Source: Lycorma delicatula
Taxonomy: Eukaryota; Arthropoda; Insecta; Hemiptera; Fulgoridae
DNA: 64,000 bases
Direction: 5' to 3'
Assembly: GCF_047948215.1 (NCBI RefSeq)
Contig: NC_134457.1
Span: forward strand, 83,913,398-83,977,397
The notes beneath the pieces were generated by a model that searched no databases, was not told the origin of the DNA, and saw nothing but the letters and a program-made list of their open reading frames with translations. Position numbers and translations under genes: made by a program. Below, one piece after another: positions 11,841 to 22,140 of this stretch (the first letter of the stretch is position 1; every line of letters starts with the position of its first letter).

Positions 11841-13023
11841 AAATCATAAGTGGCAGTTAATAAAACAATATTGCTTTATTTTGCTATTTCTACATCAGAT
11901 CTAATTGTGTACCTGTATTTGTTAAATACTGTTCATCCCATCTTAATCCTTTTATTGAGTTTTAATTGCTTCCCATCTGTCTCAAAGCTTTGCTCTAAGT
12001 AAATGAACCTTGAAAAATTTTCTATTTCTCGCTCTTCACCTCAATAAGTAAAAATGAGTACGATTAGACAGTCAAATAAAGGAACAAAGGTGTATGTTTT
12101 GTTGTTTCTGTGACACCCAAAGACGTAGTATTTCTTACTTTACGTCTGCAGTCCTTAGAAGTGAGTAATATCAAAAAAGTCCTGTCTTGTCACCCTACTT
12201 ATCTGTCACATTCACTTTATAGATATATTTAAATTTCTATTATTGGTTTAGAGAGAAACACTACTCTACGTCTTGTTTTTGGTAAAAAATCATATTTTGT
12301 GATTTATTTTAATAATGACTAAATCAAAACGTGGTAACAAATTAAATACAACGTTAACGAATGAAATTTATAAAGTAGATTTTTTTAAAATTATTATTTA
12401 ACTATTAATTTTTATTTATTATAATGGTTGAACTCTTTATTATAATATTAGATATTAAGTCATCAAATGTTTGCTACAAAAATTAATCCAAGTATACTTT
12501 ACATATATTATAATACATTATTAAAAGCTAATCCCTGTGTGTCTTTTACTACACCAACGAGAATAAAATCCTAAATGCACAATAAAGTGAAAACTTTGCA
12601 AAGTTACCTTACACGAGTTTAGAAACTAGCAACTGTATGATTTATTCCCCCATAAAAAGGACTAAAACCTGTTCCACTTTTTTTTTTGTTTTAAATAAAG
12701 CTTATTTTCTGTGTTTAATTGTGAATGTATTTTTAATCTTATGAATGAAATAAGAAAATTAAGGAATAAAAAAAAGATAAAATGAATTTAGACATTCAAT
12801 TTTATATAAGATAAAATTAATTTTGAGTTATGTGGGGTTAAAAAATTGAATGCTACGTTATATACTCAGAGAATTAAACGATTTGAAAGATATAAAGCAA
12901 TAAAAACTTAGTTAATGAGTGATTTTATTTTAGCAATAAAAACAGTAAGCCGAAGAGGAGTGTATGTATATTTTAGGTATGGCAAACAATTTAATCACTA
13001 GGCTTATCATGAAGACTTACCAT

Positions 13024-13098
13024 AATTCGATCCACCCTCTACAAATCGATATAGTTTATCGTTGTAAGGGAACTGTACGTCTCTGAAAAGAAAAATAC
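13024..13098 (+). repeat. 75-bp direct repeat, right copy
   Basis: Partner of 10939-11013 in the same orientation, starting three bases after the end of the composite repeat. Confidence 0.85.
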
Positions 13099-13660
13099 TC
13101 GTACCGTATTAGTTAACATAACGGGTGTAATCCGTGGCGAGATCAAAATGAAGGATGATTCTTTAAAGGAATAGCCAATTTTCTTTAGTTATTTAGAATT
13201 CATAAAAGTTAATGAGCTAAGAAGGAACATAAAGTTTTGTATACAAGGGTTTGAATATTTATTATTTTATGGTTAAAAACAATTTAAAATTACAGCCGTA
13301 TTTCTTTGGAAATTTTATCTTCATTCCACTTTCTTTTAATAGAAATTTAATATAAATCTCTTGGGGAAATTATTCCGGAATGAAAATAGTTTACCATTCA
13401 GGTCTCAAAGTCTGGATTATACAAGAAAATATTACCTGTAAGTATTATATAAAAAAAAGACATATTGTGGTTAAATTATTAGTTCAGAATAGAAAGGAGT
13501 GGAGATGTGTATCAAACCGGTTAAAAACAATTCCAAAAAAATTTTCGATTGTATTTCCGAGTACAAATATTTAAAGGACAATGAGGTATAGGACTCTAAT
13601 TTTCTCCGATGGGAAGATCGTCCTTTTTCACCACCCACTTCTTTTCGCGAGATTTTCGCG
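13099..13660. other. No gene recognised
   Basis: The short plus frame 13380-13574 and minus frame 13471-13665 overlap each other and show no motif. Confidence 0.45.
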
Positions 13661-13710
13661 ATCACAATACTTCCTTGTACAAGGAAGTATTTACTTCCTT
13701 GTAATACCCT
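13640..13710 (-). repeat. Family C terminal fragment with a perfect 26-bp palindrome
   Basis: The sequence 13666-13691 is its own reverse complement ('aatacttccttgtac' continued by its mirror 'aaggaagtatt'). It is followed by a third copy, 'tacttccttgta'. The left flank 'ttcgcgatcacaatac' is the reverse complement of the family C start ('gtattgtgatcgcgaaa'). This is either two family C ends meeting head to head or a rearranged terminus. Confidence 0.75.
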
Positions 13711-14623
13711 TTTTATTTTATTTTCCGTGCACCTCCTATAAGGAAGTAGAAAAGGATTTACTGTTCAGATCTAGTACTGGATCAATTTCCAAACATTTTC
13801 ATACGAAGCGATTTCTACGAGCTAATACGAAAAATACAGTGGTTCTACAGGTGTTGGTGAAGATGCTACTGAAAACGCAGTACCATCGTCAATCTTACAA
13901 TGATAAGCCAGTAATAAGGAATAAAAATAAGTAAAGAGGGGTGATTGTGAGAATGGATGATTTAAATTTGAAGACAAACAACTACACGGACCCAGAAAAA
14001 AGCTTAAGAATCCTCCAATGTAACAGAAAACCATCACATCCCCAACGCCTCGGGTACTTTTATCCAGATGCAAACAGAAAATTACTGATCAACGATTTTA
14101 TATTGAGGAAAATAAATATATGCTGAAAAAAAATAATTTTTGGTAGGTATTTAAAACTTTTCCAGAAAGACGTACGAGGATCCCAAAGGAACCAATACCG
14201 ACTATCTCTCGAGTCAAGTTGCATGAAGTATCCGTTTGAATAACAAACCATTCAGACAGACCCTCCCACTCGTGGAGGTTAGAAGGGAGGTGTAATAAAA
14301 TTGTAATAAATGTAAAAAAAATGTAATTAATTAAATAAAGTTATTAAAATCCATCAAATTACTCGTTGATAAGATGCGTAATTTAGTAGTGAATTGGTAA
14401 AGATATAGGAGCAATACACAATTCGTTTGTGAACATGTATGTGCGCACATTAACACAAACGATGTTCACTCTGTTCAATGCATTCTTTATTTTTTGTTAA
14501 TAGTTCAATTTTTTTGTTCGGATGCCATGAAGGAAAGAAATCTTTAAACAATTAAATATATTATTATTGATGTTACAAAGACTTCTTTGGTAACTGAATC
14601 GCATAGATTTTGTATTATCCAGT
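13711..14623. other. No gene recognised
   Basis: The 117-codon plus frame at 13581-13934 starts upstream and runs through the family C palindrome, so it is rejected as a gene. Two overlapping opposing frames (13822-14251) show no motif. The base composition around 13740-14270 is less AT-rich than average, which may indicate an old element. Confidence 0.4.
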
Positions 14624-14652
14624 TATATATATATATATATCTGTGTGTGTGT
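14624..14652. repeat. (TA)n(TG)n microsatellite beside a transposon end
   Basis: Alternating TA is followed by 'ctgtgtgtgtgt', immediately before 'acgaggattgttcaata', which resembles a mariner terminal sequence. Confidence 0.85.
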
Positions 14653-15450
14653 ACGAGGATTGTTCAATAATCAAAAATACATATAATAGAAAAACCGATT
14701 ATTCATTCAATGACAATGATACTGAAGCTACTTTTCAACATAATCCCGGCTACATCTCGGCACTTGTACCATCTTTCTGTGAACGTAATTATTTCAGTAG
14801 TAAAGAATTGTTCACCTCGGTAAAGACTGTTATGAGTCATTCTTGTATCGCAATCTTGGCTTAGTCATTGTTGTCGAACTCGGTGAAACGTAAAATCTCT
14901 TTTTATTAGGAACGAATAAAAAGAAAAACCATTTTTCGACCCGACTTTTGAGTAGCTATCGATGTCTTTTAAGAGATATGGGGGCGGGCCTTCCCGTACA
15001 GAAAAATTATTTATTGACTAGCTTGTTTGAATAATTACCTTCTTTTTTTTTGAACTATATGAGACTAAAACCGAGACGTTTTTCCTTATTGGCGGTTTCA
15101 GTTTATTTTATTGCATGTCTCAATAGTACTCACTGTTGATTGTTTGTGGTTCTTCCGAATAATCAGAGATTTTGGAAATTTTTATGCCTTTGTCCTCGCA
15201 AATAAAATCATACTTCATTTTGCAGAAGCGTCGGTTGAAACTTCTACAGGTCTTCCGCTACGATTAAAATTGGTGACAGTTGTTCTACCCGATTTAAACT
15301 GTTCGATCTTCTTATAAAAATGTTTACGGTTAATATACTTTTTACAGTGCTGTTTAACAGTGGTTGATATTTTCTCTTCCAGGGATGCCAACTTGAACGT
15401 CTGACAGTTTGTTTCTATTTTAATATACAGGTTTTCCGTTGTTAACATTT
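14650..15450 (-). pseudogene. mariner-like transposase pseudogene M1
   Basis: The minus strand starts at an ATG at 15448 and gives 77 open codons. These contain the mariner helix-turn-helix signature HFYKKIEQFKSGRTTV followed by RSGRPVEVSTDA, as expected near residues 30-70 of a mariner transposase. The rest is frameshifted: a TINSEYY-like stretch near 15165, and the C-terminal pattern EQFFTTEI...TERWYKCRDVAG near 14740-14830. A terminus-like 'acgaggattgttcaata' starts near 14653. The catalytic core cannot be read continuously, and the element is shorter than an intact mariner (about 1.3 kb), so it is defective. It appears related to M3, whose C-terminal motif has the same QFFTT pattern. Confidence 0.75.
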
Positions 15451-15790
15451 ATTTCCTCTATTTTATTGAATGGCTATTTTACCGTGTGACAGAAAAGTAA
15501 CTTACACCTCCTCTAAATTTTTTTTTGAATGAGATAACCGAATGAGGTTTGCAACATTTTTCCTTTTACCGAGGGTACAATATGAAGGTATATTTCACTC
15601 TTGCGGTGGGTGGATTGGGGAAACACAACAATTTCAAAAGAAACCAATGGTTATTGATATATAATTTTAACTAGCACGATGAGACGAGAAAAATGATACC
15701 ATTAAAAGTTACTAATTAAACTTATAGTCTTGAATTCAAAAATAATTCATTTAGTAATTTTTTAATGTTTTTATTTAAACCAAAATGACT
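15451..15790. other. AT-rich DNA with a short family I-like block
   Basis: The block 15672-15700 ('gatgagacgagaaaaatga') is an inverted match to the 17.4 kb family I copy. Nothing else was recognised. Confidence 0.4.
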
Positions 15791-15799
15791 AATAATCAT

Positions 15800-15886
15800 T
15801 TATTTAAACCGATACGACGACCACAAGTGTCATTACATTAATTAAAAATTAAAATATTAAGTATTAAAATTTTTCAAATAATTCCT
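15800..15886 (-). repeat. Repeat family I, inverted copy
   Basis: The sequence is the reverse complement of 17041-17128 over roughly 85 bases. The shared core reads 'gaccacaagtgtcatta' here and 'atgacatttgtggtc' there. The two inverted copies bracket a mariner fragment and a LINE tail. Confidence 0.65.
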
Positions 15887-16049
15887 TTAATTAAACTTAC
15901 AGTCTTGAAGAATTTTATTTAATTTAAGTCAATAACAGTTTGCAATTTAATTAATTTTTTACGGGTAATTAATTCTACTATTTTTTATTTAAGAAAATCC
16001 TATAATCTCATGAAATAAAATCACCGATAATAAAATTATTTCGGTAAAA

Positions 16050-16335
16050 ATTATTATTGCCTCACTTCATATTAAATCTTGAAACTGTCCTGCCCATTCC
16101 TCCACGCAGTAACACAGACGCTATTCAAAAGCTTCTCTTGCATTGTGAACAGTTTTTGGTAAAATCATCCTACATTCTTTCTCAATGCGTTCCCTTAATT
16201 TTTCGAGAGAAGTTGGCTGTGAGCTATAAACGGTTGTTTTTAATTGCCCCTATAGGAAGAAATCAAGGGGATTCAGGTCAGTTGATCTGTCTGGCCATTT
16301 AATCCTATCACGTCGACCTATCTAACGATTTGGAA
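16050..16335 (-). pseudogene. mariner-superfamily transposase C-terminal fragment M6
   Basis: The minus strand reads RRDRIKWPDRSTDLNPLDFF, matching the W-P-a-R-S-p-D-L-t-P-l-D-f-f block that holds the last catalytic aspartate in DDE_3-type transposases. It continues, after one stop, with GQLKTTVYSSQPTSLEKLRE. The downstream helix VCVTAWRNGQDSFKI corresponds to the usual transposase end (r-i-c-x-x-x-n-G-x-x-f-e). Only the C-terminal third is present; the HTH and first two catalytic positions are missing. It belongs to the same broad group as M2 and M5. It is a broken, non-functional copy. Confidence 0.75.
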
Positions 16336-16444
16336 AATGTTAGTTCAACGGTTATACATTAATTAATAATCTGTTGGTTATGCTTCTGTTAGCTACTTAT
16401 CACAATTCAGCAATGAATATAAATTTTGAAAAATATAACTTTTT

Positions 16445-16880
16445 TTTGTGTTTGTTCTCATCCTCCTCTGAGCCGGCACAACAATCAAGTATTACTCAGC
16501 CCAGAGAAGTGTCCTTGCGACTTTAATGAACCTCCAGCCTACCGGCAGTACATCCGGCATGGCAGGTTGGCTCACCGGTTCCGTATCTTTTCCTTATTTT
16601 CATCTTACCTTTACCTCTGACCGCTAAGGCCAGGGACACCGGGTCCGGCTGTGCCGTTCCCGGCCCCTGCCGCAGGAGCCGGGTGTCGGTCGTTTTGTTA
16701 GCAACTCCTCCCACTTCTTGTAATCCACTTTCTTGGCTCGTATAACCTCAGCCACGAATTTCTCTATTGTCAGCCATTCCTGTTTACCTCTTAGCATATA
16801 CTTTTTTGTAGTTTCCGGGGTAATCTCTTGTATGTTATATCTTGCTTTTAGATCCTCCCAACGTAAATAGAAAAAATATA
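16445..16880 (-). pseudogene. GC-rich LINE-like 3' region with a coding remnant
   Basis: The minus strand between 16870 and 16700 has an uninterrupted frame without a start codon, reading EDLKARYNIQEITPETTKKY and later EEVIRAKK-like and DYKKWEELL, ending at stops near 16620. I do not recognise the domain; a retroelement ORF end is my inference. It is followed by a GC-rich non-coding tail with 'gggctgagtaatacttg' and an A-rich end at 16440-16450, which recurs at 6332-6405. The 63-codon frame at 16523-16714 is in another register and is unlikely to be real. The pattern of a coding end, GC-rich 3' UTR and A run suits a 5'-truncated non-LTR retrotransposon. Confidence 0.5.
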
Positions 16881-16989
16881 ACTTACCTTTAATTCTTGAT
16901 CAGCTGTTTACATTGCCAATTGTGACATAAAGATTACTTTCTTAAAAGTTTCATAGGAAATATTATTTTAATGTTAAAAATGATTCAAT

Positions 16990-17240
16990 TAATTATTACT
17001 TAATTATCTAATTACGTTTAAACTTAATACTAATTTTATTTAAAAGTAGTATTTGAAAAATGTAAGTTGATTTTTTTCAATTTTTAATTAACGCAATGAC
17101 ATTTGTGGTCGCCATTTTGATTTAAATAGTCAGAGTTTAATTTTTTGAACCGTTTTGCTTACGTGGTAAAGACCTTTAAAACAATGTATCAGTAATAATA
17201 TGCCCCATTTAAAATTTCTGAACCGCCCCTGTCCTCTGCT
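16990..17240 (+). repeat. Repeat family I, first direct copy
   Basis: It contains 'gtggtcgccattttga' and, further on, 'ttaaaacaatgtat'. It matches 17380-17580 in order and orientation ('ttggccgccattttgga', 'taaaattatgtatta'), about 300 bases apart, indicating an old tandem duplication. Confidence 0.6.
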
Positions 17241-17379
17241 ACCCTGAAAACCGAATACTCTTTTTTTGGGCTTACTGAGTTAGTCTCTCTTATAGGAGAA
17301 AATTTGCAAAGGAGAATCAGGGTACCTCAAACAACAAAAAATTAAAGGGGAACATACAACCGAAGTTCTAGTTATCTGA

Positions 17380-17580
17380 AATAAACACATTGTTGGCCGC
17401 CATTTTGGATTGGGTGATCAGAATTTATCTTTAATTGTGTCATTTTTCTCGTCACATTGAGTTGTTTAAAATTATGTATTAAATGACTACTAGTCTTATT
17501 TGCTATTTTTGAGTTAACCCCACCACCGCTGCCAAAAAATCATAAAGAGTGAAATACACGTTCATTGATGTAGCCCCTCG
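17380..17580 (+). repeat. Repeat family I, second direct copy
   Basis: Partner of 16990-17240. The sequence between the copies (17240-17380) is less AT-rich and was not recognised. Confidence 0.6.
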
Positions 17581-17844
17581 GTACAAGGAAGAATGCCGCA
17601 AACCGCATCCAGTTCTCAATTATGAAAAAGTTAAGAGGTGTAGTTTGCTTTTCAGTCATCCGGCATATAAATAAATGTATCATTTTGTTGTTGAAGTAAT
17701 TATTTGTTGGATTTGCTAGATTTTTTTCGAGTGTGTAAAAATAAAAAACTTACAATGTTTAGAAAATAATTTTTTTTCATTTTTTTTAATACCGGATTTA
17801 TTGGGTGTTTTTTATTCAAAAGTAGATTCCAATCTGGGTTTTAC

Positions 17845-18160
17845 AGTCCATCGGGCTGGTCTAGCAGTTAACTCATGTCGCAAATCTGTTATTTGATAGC
17901 TGATTTTCAAAGTCAAAGGTTCTGAGATTCAAATCCTTGTAAAAGTTGATTGATTTTATACGGATTTGAATACTAGATAGTGGATACCGGTACTTTGGTG
18001 GTTGGGGTTCAATTAACCACACGTCTCAGGAATGGTCGGCCTGGTCTGTACAAGTCTGCTATATCTCATTTACATATCTTCATCTCAATGGTTCGGGGGG
18101 GGGGGTTGCTTAGTATTCAGTAGTTGAATATATTGCAACGTACACATTAAGAAAAAAGAA
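17845..18160 (+). mobile_element. tRNA-derived SINE, family B2, copy 2
   Basis: The head is 'tcgggctggtctagcagtta', with an A-box-like GGTCTAGCAGT and a B-box-like 'gagattcaaatcc' about 60 bases later. The body has 'ggataccggta' and 'aaccacacgtctcagg'. The tail has the B2 form: 'cttcatctcaatgg', a run of G, 'ttgcttagtattcagtag', 'gaatatattgcaacgta', then an A-rich end. Confidence 0.8.
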
Positions 18161-18990
18161 AAACTTTATGTTAATTTTCGAGTTTAATTTTTTTTAATGT
18201 AGCCGATATTAATGTTTAAATGAAGAAATATTTGCTGATTATTGTCTGTTCATGTATAAAGTTTAATTATTCTTTTTTCCGTTTTGTTAGAGCTAGCTTT
18301 TGAAACTGTAGGTTTGGAAGTAAAGTTTTTACTTTCTTTCACTTGACCTCCCCCATATCGCCTGATTGATTAGGCGATGAGATAAGATACAAGATTACAT
18401 GAGATAAGATACAATTATCATTTTATTTACTGGTTCTAACACAAAATTAAAATATTTTCTATATTGTAAGAATAAATAAATAAATTTAAAAAAATAAAAT
18501 AACACAAATTTAGTCATATTTTTTTCTGTAAATATTTGTTTAATTTGTTTATCTTCGTTTTTAATCTTGAACACACAATTTTAAACCTTTTTTTAAAAAT
18601 AATTTAGCTCAGGAAGGTAATAATTATTGCTGTGATATTTGTTAGGTGTGAAAAATGCCAATTCTGTCCGTGAGGAGGGGTTTCAAACATAATATCTCCC
18701 AGATGAAATATTTTATTATAATTTTTTAACTTAAAAGATGAAGAAAGAATAACGATTATTTTTCAACTCCTAACAAAAATAATATCTTTTCACTAAACTT
18801 TTTTATAATATTATAATTTTTTATTAATCGTTTTAAAGGATTAAAAAAAAATTGAATAAACGTTTTTAATACAAAAAGATTTATTTTGAATACAAAAGAT
18901 CATTCATTACAAATCAGTGATAATGTAATGTAATATTGAAGAATTTATTATTATTTTAAAAAATGTATAGTTACCAAAAAAAGTATTTGT
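18161..18990. other. No gene recognised
   Basis: AT-rich. A 16-base direct repeat 'atgagataagatacaa' occurs at 18377-18392 and 18399-18414. No coding motif was seen. Confidence 0.45.
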
Positions 18991-18994
18991 ATGT

Positions 18995-19870
18995 ACAGAG
19001 TGATTCAAAAAGAACTTCACAAATTTAAAAGCATATAAAAATTTATTGAGATAACTTAATCAATTTTTAACTTAGGTCGAGGTCTCATTTCATAGAAAAA
19101 CACATCAAGTTTGTCATCACCCAACATTCATCTTTTGTTCGATATGACTTCCATTTGTAATGGAACATAGAGATGAAGTCGATTTCATTCATTTCATTTG
19201 CTCACCTGAAGTCTATTTCATTCGAGAATCTAGAACGGGCCGTAAAGTCTGTTTGCTTAGGGCACAAAAACATTGACCTTAGGGCTATCACGAATGTGCA
19301 CGAAATTTCATGAGGGTTTACGCTATCCCATTGTTCAGCAGTTATGGATGTTACCAATGATTTGAAACGTTGACTCATCACTAAAAATTACATTGTATAA
19401 AAATGAAGCGTGGTCTGCAGTTGTATCCATCATTTCCACACAAAACTGCAGCCGAGCGTCTTTGTCAAGATCTCTAATGTGTTGAACCACGGTTAGTTTG
19501 TGTAGCTTCAAGTGCAATCGTTTACGTTATACGCGCCAAACAGATGTTTGTGGAATGCCAGTCTTACCCTATGATGTCAAGTTGATTTCTTTGAACTACG
19601 TGCAAATCTTTCTCCGAGTTGCTTCATAGCTGCTTCAGGGTCGCTTGGGCGTTCTGGTGATTTTGTATGTTTAACAGAATAACCTATCTCAACGAAGACT
19701 TTGTGGCAAGAGTAAATTGTATTCCTACTCTAGATGGCTCTCTACCGTACTCTTTACGAAAATTACGTTGAACTGCAGTTGGTGTCTCCAAATCGTGAAA
19801 CCAAAACATACAGTGAGCACGTTTCGCACCAATAAATGTACCCATCTTTAACAACACTGGTGGCCAAATT
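18995..19870 (-). pseudogene. mariner-superfamily transposase pseudogene M2
   Basis: The minus strand reads, from about 19845, GAKRAHCMFWFHDLETPTA then VQRNFRKEYGREPS. This is the N-terminal helix-turn-helix of the DDE_3 transposase group. Further on are SPERPSD and GERFARSSKKST, then RKRLHLKLHKLTVVQHIRDL with RLQFCVEMM. The first catalytic block VIFSDESTFQIIG (aspartate present) lies at about 19365-19400. After SPKVNVF the frame decays, and the second and third catalytic positions are lost. A terminus 'acagagtgattcaaaaagaa' lies at about 18996. Frameshifts and stops make it non-functional. The right terminus was not found. Confidence 0.85.
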
Positions 19871-19959
19871 CGGTACTAATGAACTATGCAAGTCAAAACT
19901 TAATTTATTTTGCTGTGAAATATGTACGTACATGTGGTATACGCGTATGTATTATATAT

Positions 19960-20086
19960 TGTTGCGTGTTCGCTTTTAGACAAGGATATTGAGAGACTAA
20001 CAAACGTAAAAATTTCTTATACATACTATTTATTCTGTAAAAATATGTAAAACAAAATAAATAATAATAATGAAAAAATAAATAAA

Positions 20087-20133
<47 letters not shown>

Positions 20134-20510
20134 CATACAAAATAGTAATCTTTCATTTTATTTAATAGTCATTATTACAAATTATACATTCATTCCTATT
20201 TTCAAGTAACTCACCGAATAACTTACTGATACCTAAAATGGAATACTTGTGACGTATTCTACACTCGTTATTACCATACGCTTTCTGTTATCGATTTATC
20301 GCACTCTGCACCAGCTAAAAATAGAAAAACTACTGATTCTGTCCGCTGATCCTCGGCTGTATTTATACTTCCTGGCCTGTACAACCAGTACCCGACCGTC
20401 CTTTTGATTGTTTAAGCTTTAATTTTTATTATCTGCTCCTTCTGCATTTTTCTTTATTTTCTCTCTCTTTCTCCTTTTTGGAAGAAACCCATTATAATAG
20501 TCTTGTAGCA
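19960..20510 (+). mobile_element. Possible solo LTR (weak)
   Basis: The segment starts TG ('tgttgcgtgttcgcttt') and ends CA ('cttgtagca'). It has a TATA-like 'tatttatactt' near 20360 followed by a GC-richer stretch, the arrangement expected in an LTR retrotransposon promoter. No clear target-site duplication, primer-binding site or internal region was found, and a TA microsatellite sits inside. A chance resemblance is possible. Confidence 0.2.
20097..20132. repeat. (TA)n microsatellite
   Basis: Alternating TA preceded by 'tgtgtgta'. The minus frame at 19905-20156 that crosses it is spurious. Confidence 0.9.
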
Positions 20511-20934
20511 ATAAATATATATATATATATGTTCGTGTTTTTCGATAGAGCTATACTCAGAGCGTGCTAAAAATACATTGAAAAAACAATCTTACAAATA
20601 TTAACAAAATGTAATATCTGTAATTTTTCTGAATATATATTTTTCACCTTTAATTATTTTTGTAATTTCAAGTAGTTCTCATTACAACGGTCTTTTTGAT
20701 TACAATAGTTAACTTTTTGTTTAAATTACAAATTGACTTATAGAGGATTGAATTTTTTGATTTCATGGCGTTATGTATCATCTTGTTTTATCATAAAAAC
20801 TCAATCGATTGAAATTTTAAACGCTACTTAACTAATCTTTTAATAGAATAAAATGAAATTAAGTCCTCATGTACAGAGTGTTTAACAAACCATGAAAATA
20901 TTGAAATGCCCAATCATCTCTCTCCATCCCTCCC

Positions 20935-22140
20935 ATATTCACGTTGCTGTATGACACGAAGTCCATTTTCATGAAGAATTAAGCCCTGGGACGTCCTTTT
21001 GATTTCTTCTGTACTACTTTTCCTTCAAAAATATTTATCAAGAACTGATTATTTCGTAAAACATGCCCAATGAATTTTTCCCTTCTTCGTGCAATCAAGT
21101 TTAAGAGTTTACTCGTAAAAGCGATTTCCTTTCATTTACTTCTAGAACTTGCTAGCTTCTTTTTCTATTTACCCGGGTTTTTCTCGTCAGTTTCCTTCAG
21201 ATCTATATATTCATCCTCCCAAGTCTCTTTGTTTTTTGTTTTCTCGAAACTTTTTGTTTACTTTCACATCCTACGTTTACTTAACATAACATTTTTAGCG
21301 AACTTTTTCTTTATTATAAGCTTATATGATTATTTATTAGTAAATTCGTTTTATTTTAGAACTTTTTTTAACTAGTGCTATACTTCTGTTAATCTCGATC
21401 CCAAATTTCTTTTCATTAGTGACGACGCTCCCTAGTTAGCAAAAATTATCAACCAGGTCCAACATTGTATTGCCAAATTTTATATCAGTTTTTAAATTTT
21501 TTCTTTCCTAACACGATCGTTTTTTTTATTGACTTGGAAATCTTCAATTTATATTCTACAAATTTAAACAGTGTTTTTAGCATTCTAATCGTTTCTTTTT
21601 CATAATCTGCATTTATTACTAAATTATCAAAAATCGAATACTATGAAAACATCTTACGTTAATTTAATGCCTTTGATAGTTCCTTTTATTCTCGTGACCG
21701 CCTCTTTTATGAGCGAGTTATATAAATAAGGTGATAGAGAATTACCTTGTCTCACGCTTCATTTTACTCTTGCTTTTTTCTTACAACCATGTATCTTAAT
21801 TTTTTTGTTTTGAAACTCGTATAAATTAAAAATTAGTCTTGAACCACCAAGTTCAAAATTTTCTCGTTATCATAGATAATATTTCGCAGTAGACTTTATT
21901 AAACGCTTTTTTCAAACCGATGAAGATCGATTATGTCTTTTACCTCGATTCTACTCTCTCTCTCAACGAAAATAATTACTTCTCTAGTCTCCCTTTCTGA
22001 TCTGAATTCAAACTGACGTTCTACTAAATTTATGTCGATTTTTCTATTCATTAAGTTTTTTTCAATATTCAATAGCATTTTAAAGCGTGACATAACATGT
22101 TAATTTGTCTGTAATTATCATAACCTTGTCTCATTGCCTT
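20935..22140 (-). pseudogene. LINE ORF2 pseudogene with reverse-transcriptase and C-terminal parts
   Basis: On the minus strand, in order: ERQFEFRSERETREVI (22035-21975), corresponding to the 'sQfGFRrgrgTreAi' block of LINE reverse transcriptases; IFIGLKKAFNKVYCEIL near 21930-21880, motif A with both aspartates changed (normally F-x-D-x-x-k-A-F-D); RQGNSLSPYLYNSL near 21755-21715, the conserved R-Q-G-x-x-L-S-P block; and FDNLVINADYEKETIRML near 21645-21590, where F-A-D-D is lost. The region 21115-20940 gives RRREKFIGHVLRNNQFL, the post-RT 'igHvlR' signature. Several frame changes and stops separate these blocks. It is a dead non-LTR retrotransposon; clade uncertain. The 101-codon plus frame at 21070-21375 is a shadow. 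Confidence 0.8.

Larger units (their letters stand above)
11018..13021 (+). repeat. 2.0 kb composite repeat, copy 1
   Basis: This block is collinear with 24449-26565. The shared start is around 'ctaaataaactagcggctaa', and the shared end is 'cttatcatgaagacttacc' (copy 2 has 'gatgac'). The block contains, in order, a short unique lead, a minus-strand family B SINE, a minus-strand LINE ORF2 C-terminal remnant, and about 1.1 kb of AT-rich non-coding sequence. Copy 2 has two extra segments: about 90 bases at about 24906-25000 and about 30 bases at about 25598-25630. It may be a segmental duplication or a mobile composite element. Identity is high by eye, but not measured. Confidence 0.85.

Noticed and set aside
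13581..13934. 117-codon plus-strand protein
   Set aside because: The frame runs through the family C palindrome and repeat fragment and shows no motif.
16523..16714. Proline- and glycine-rich minus-strand protein
   Set aside because: It lies in the GC-rich 3' end of a LINE-like unit in a different register from the coherent upstream frame.
19960..20510. Complete LTR retrotransposon
   Set aside because: Only one possible LTR is present, with no second LTR, primer-binding site or gag-pol sequence; it was kept only as a weak solo-LTR candidate.
21070..21375. 101-codon plus-strand protein rich in Phe and Leu (membrane-like)
   Set aside because: It is the antisense shadow of the LINE ORF2 pseudogene on the minus strand; its hydrophobicity follows from T-rich composition.
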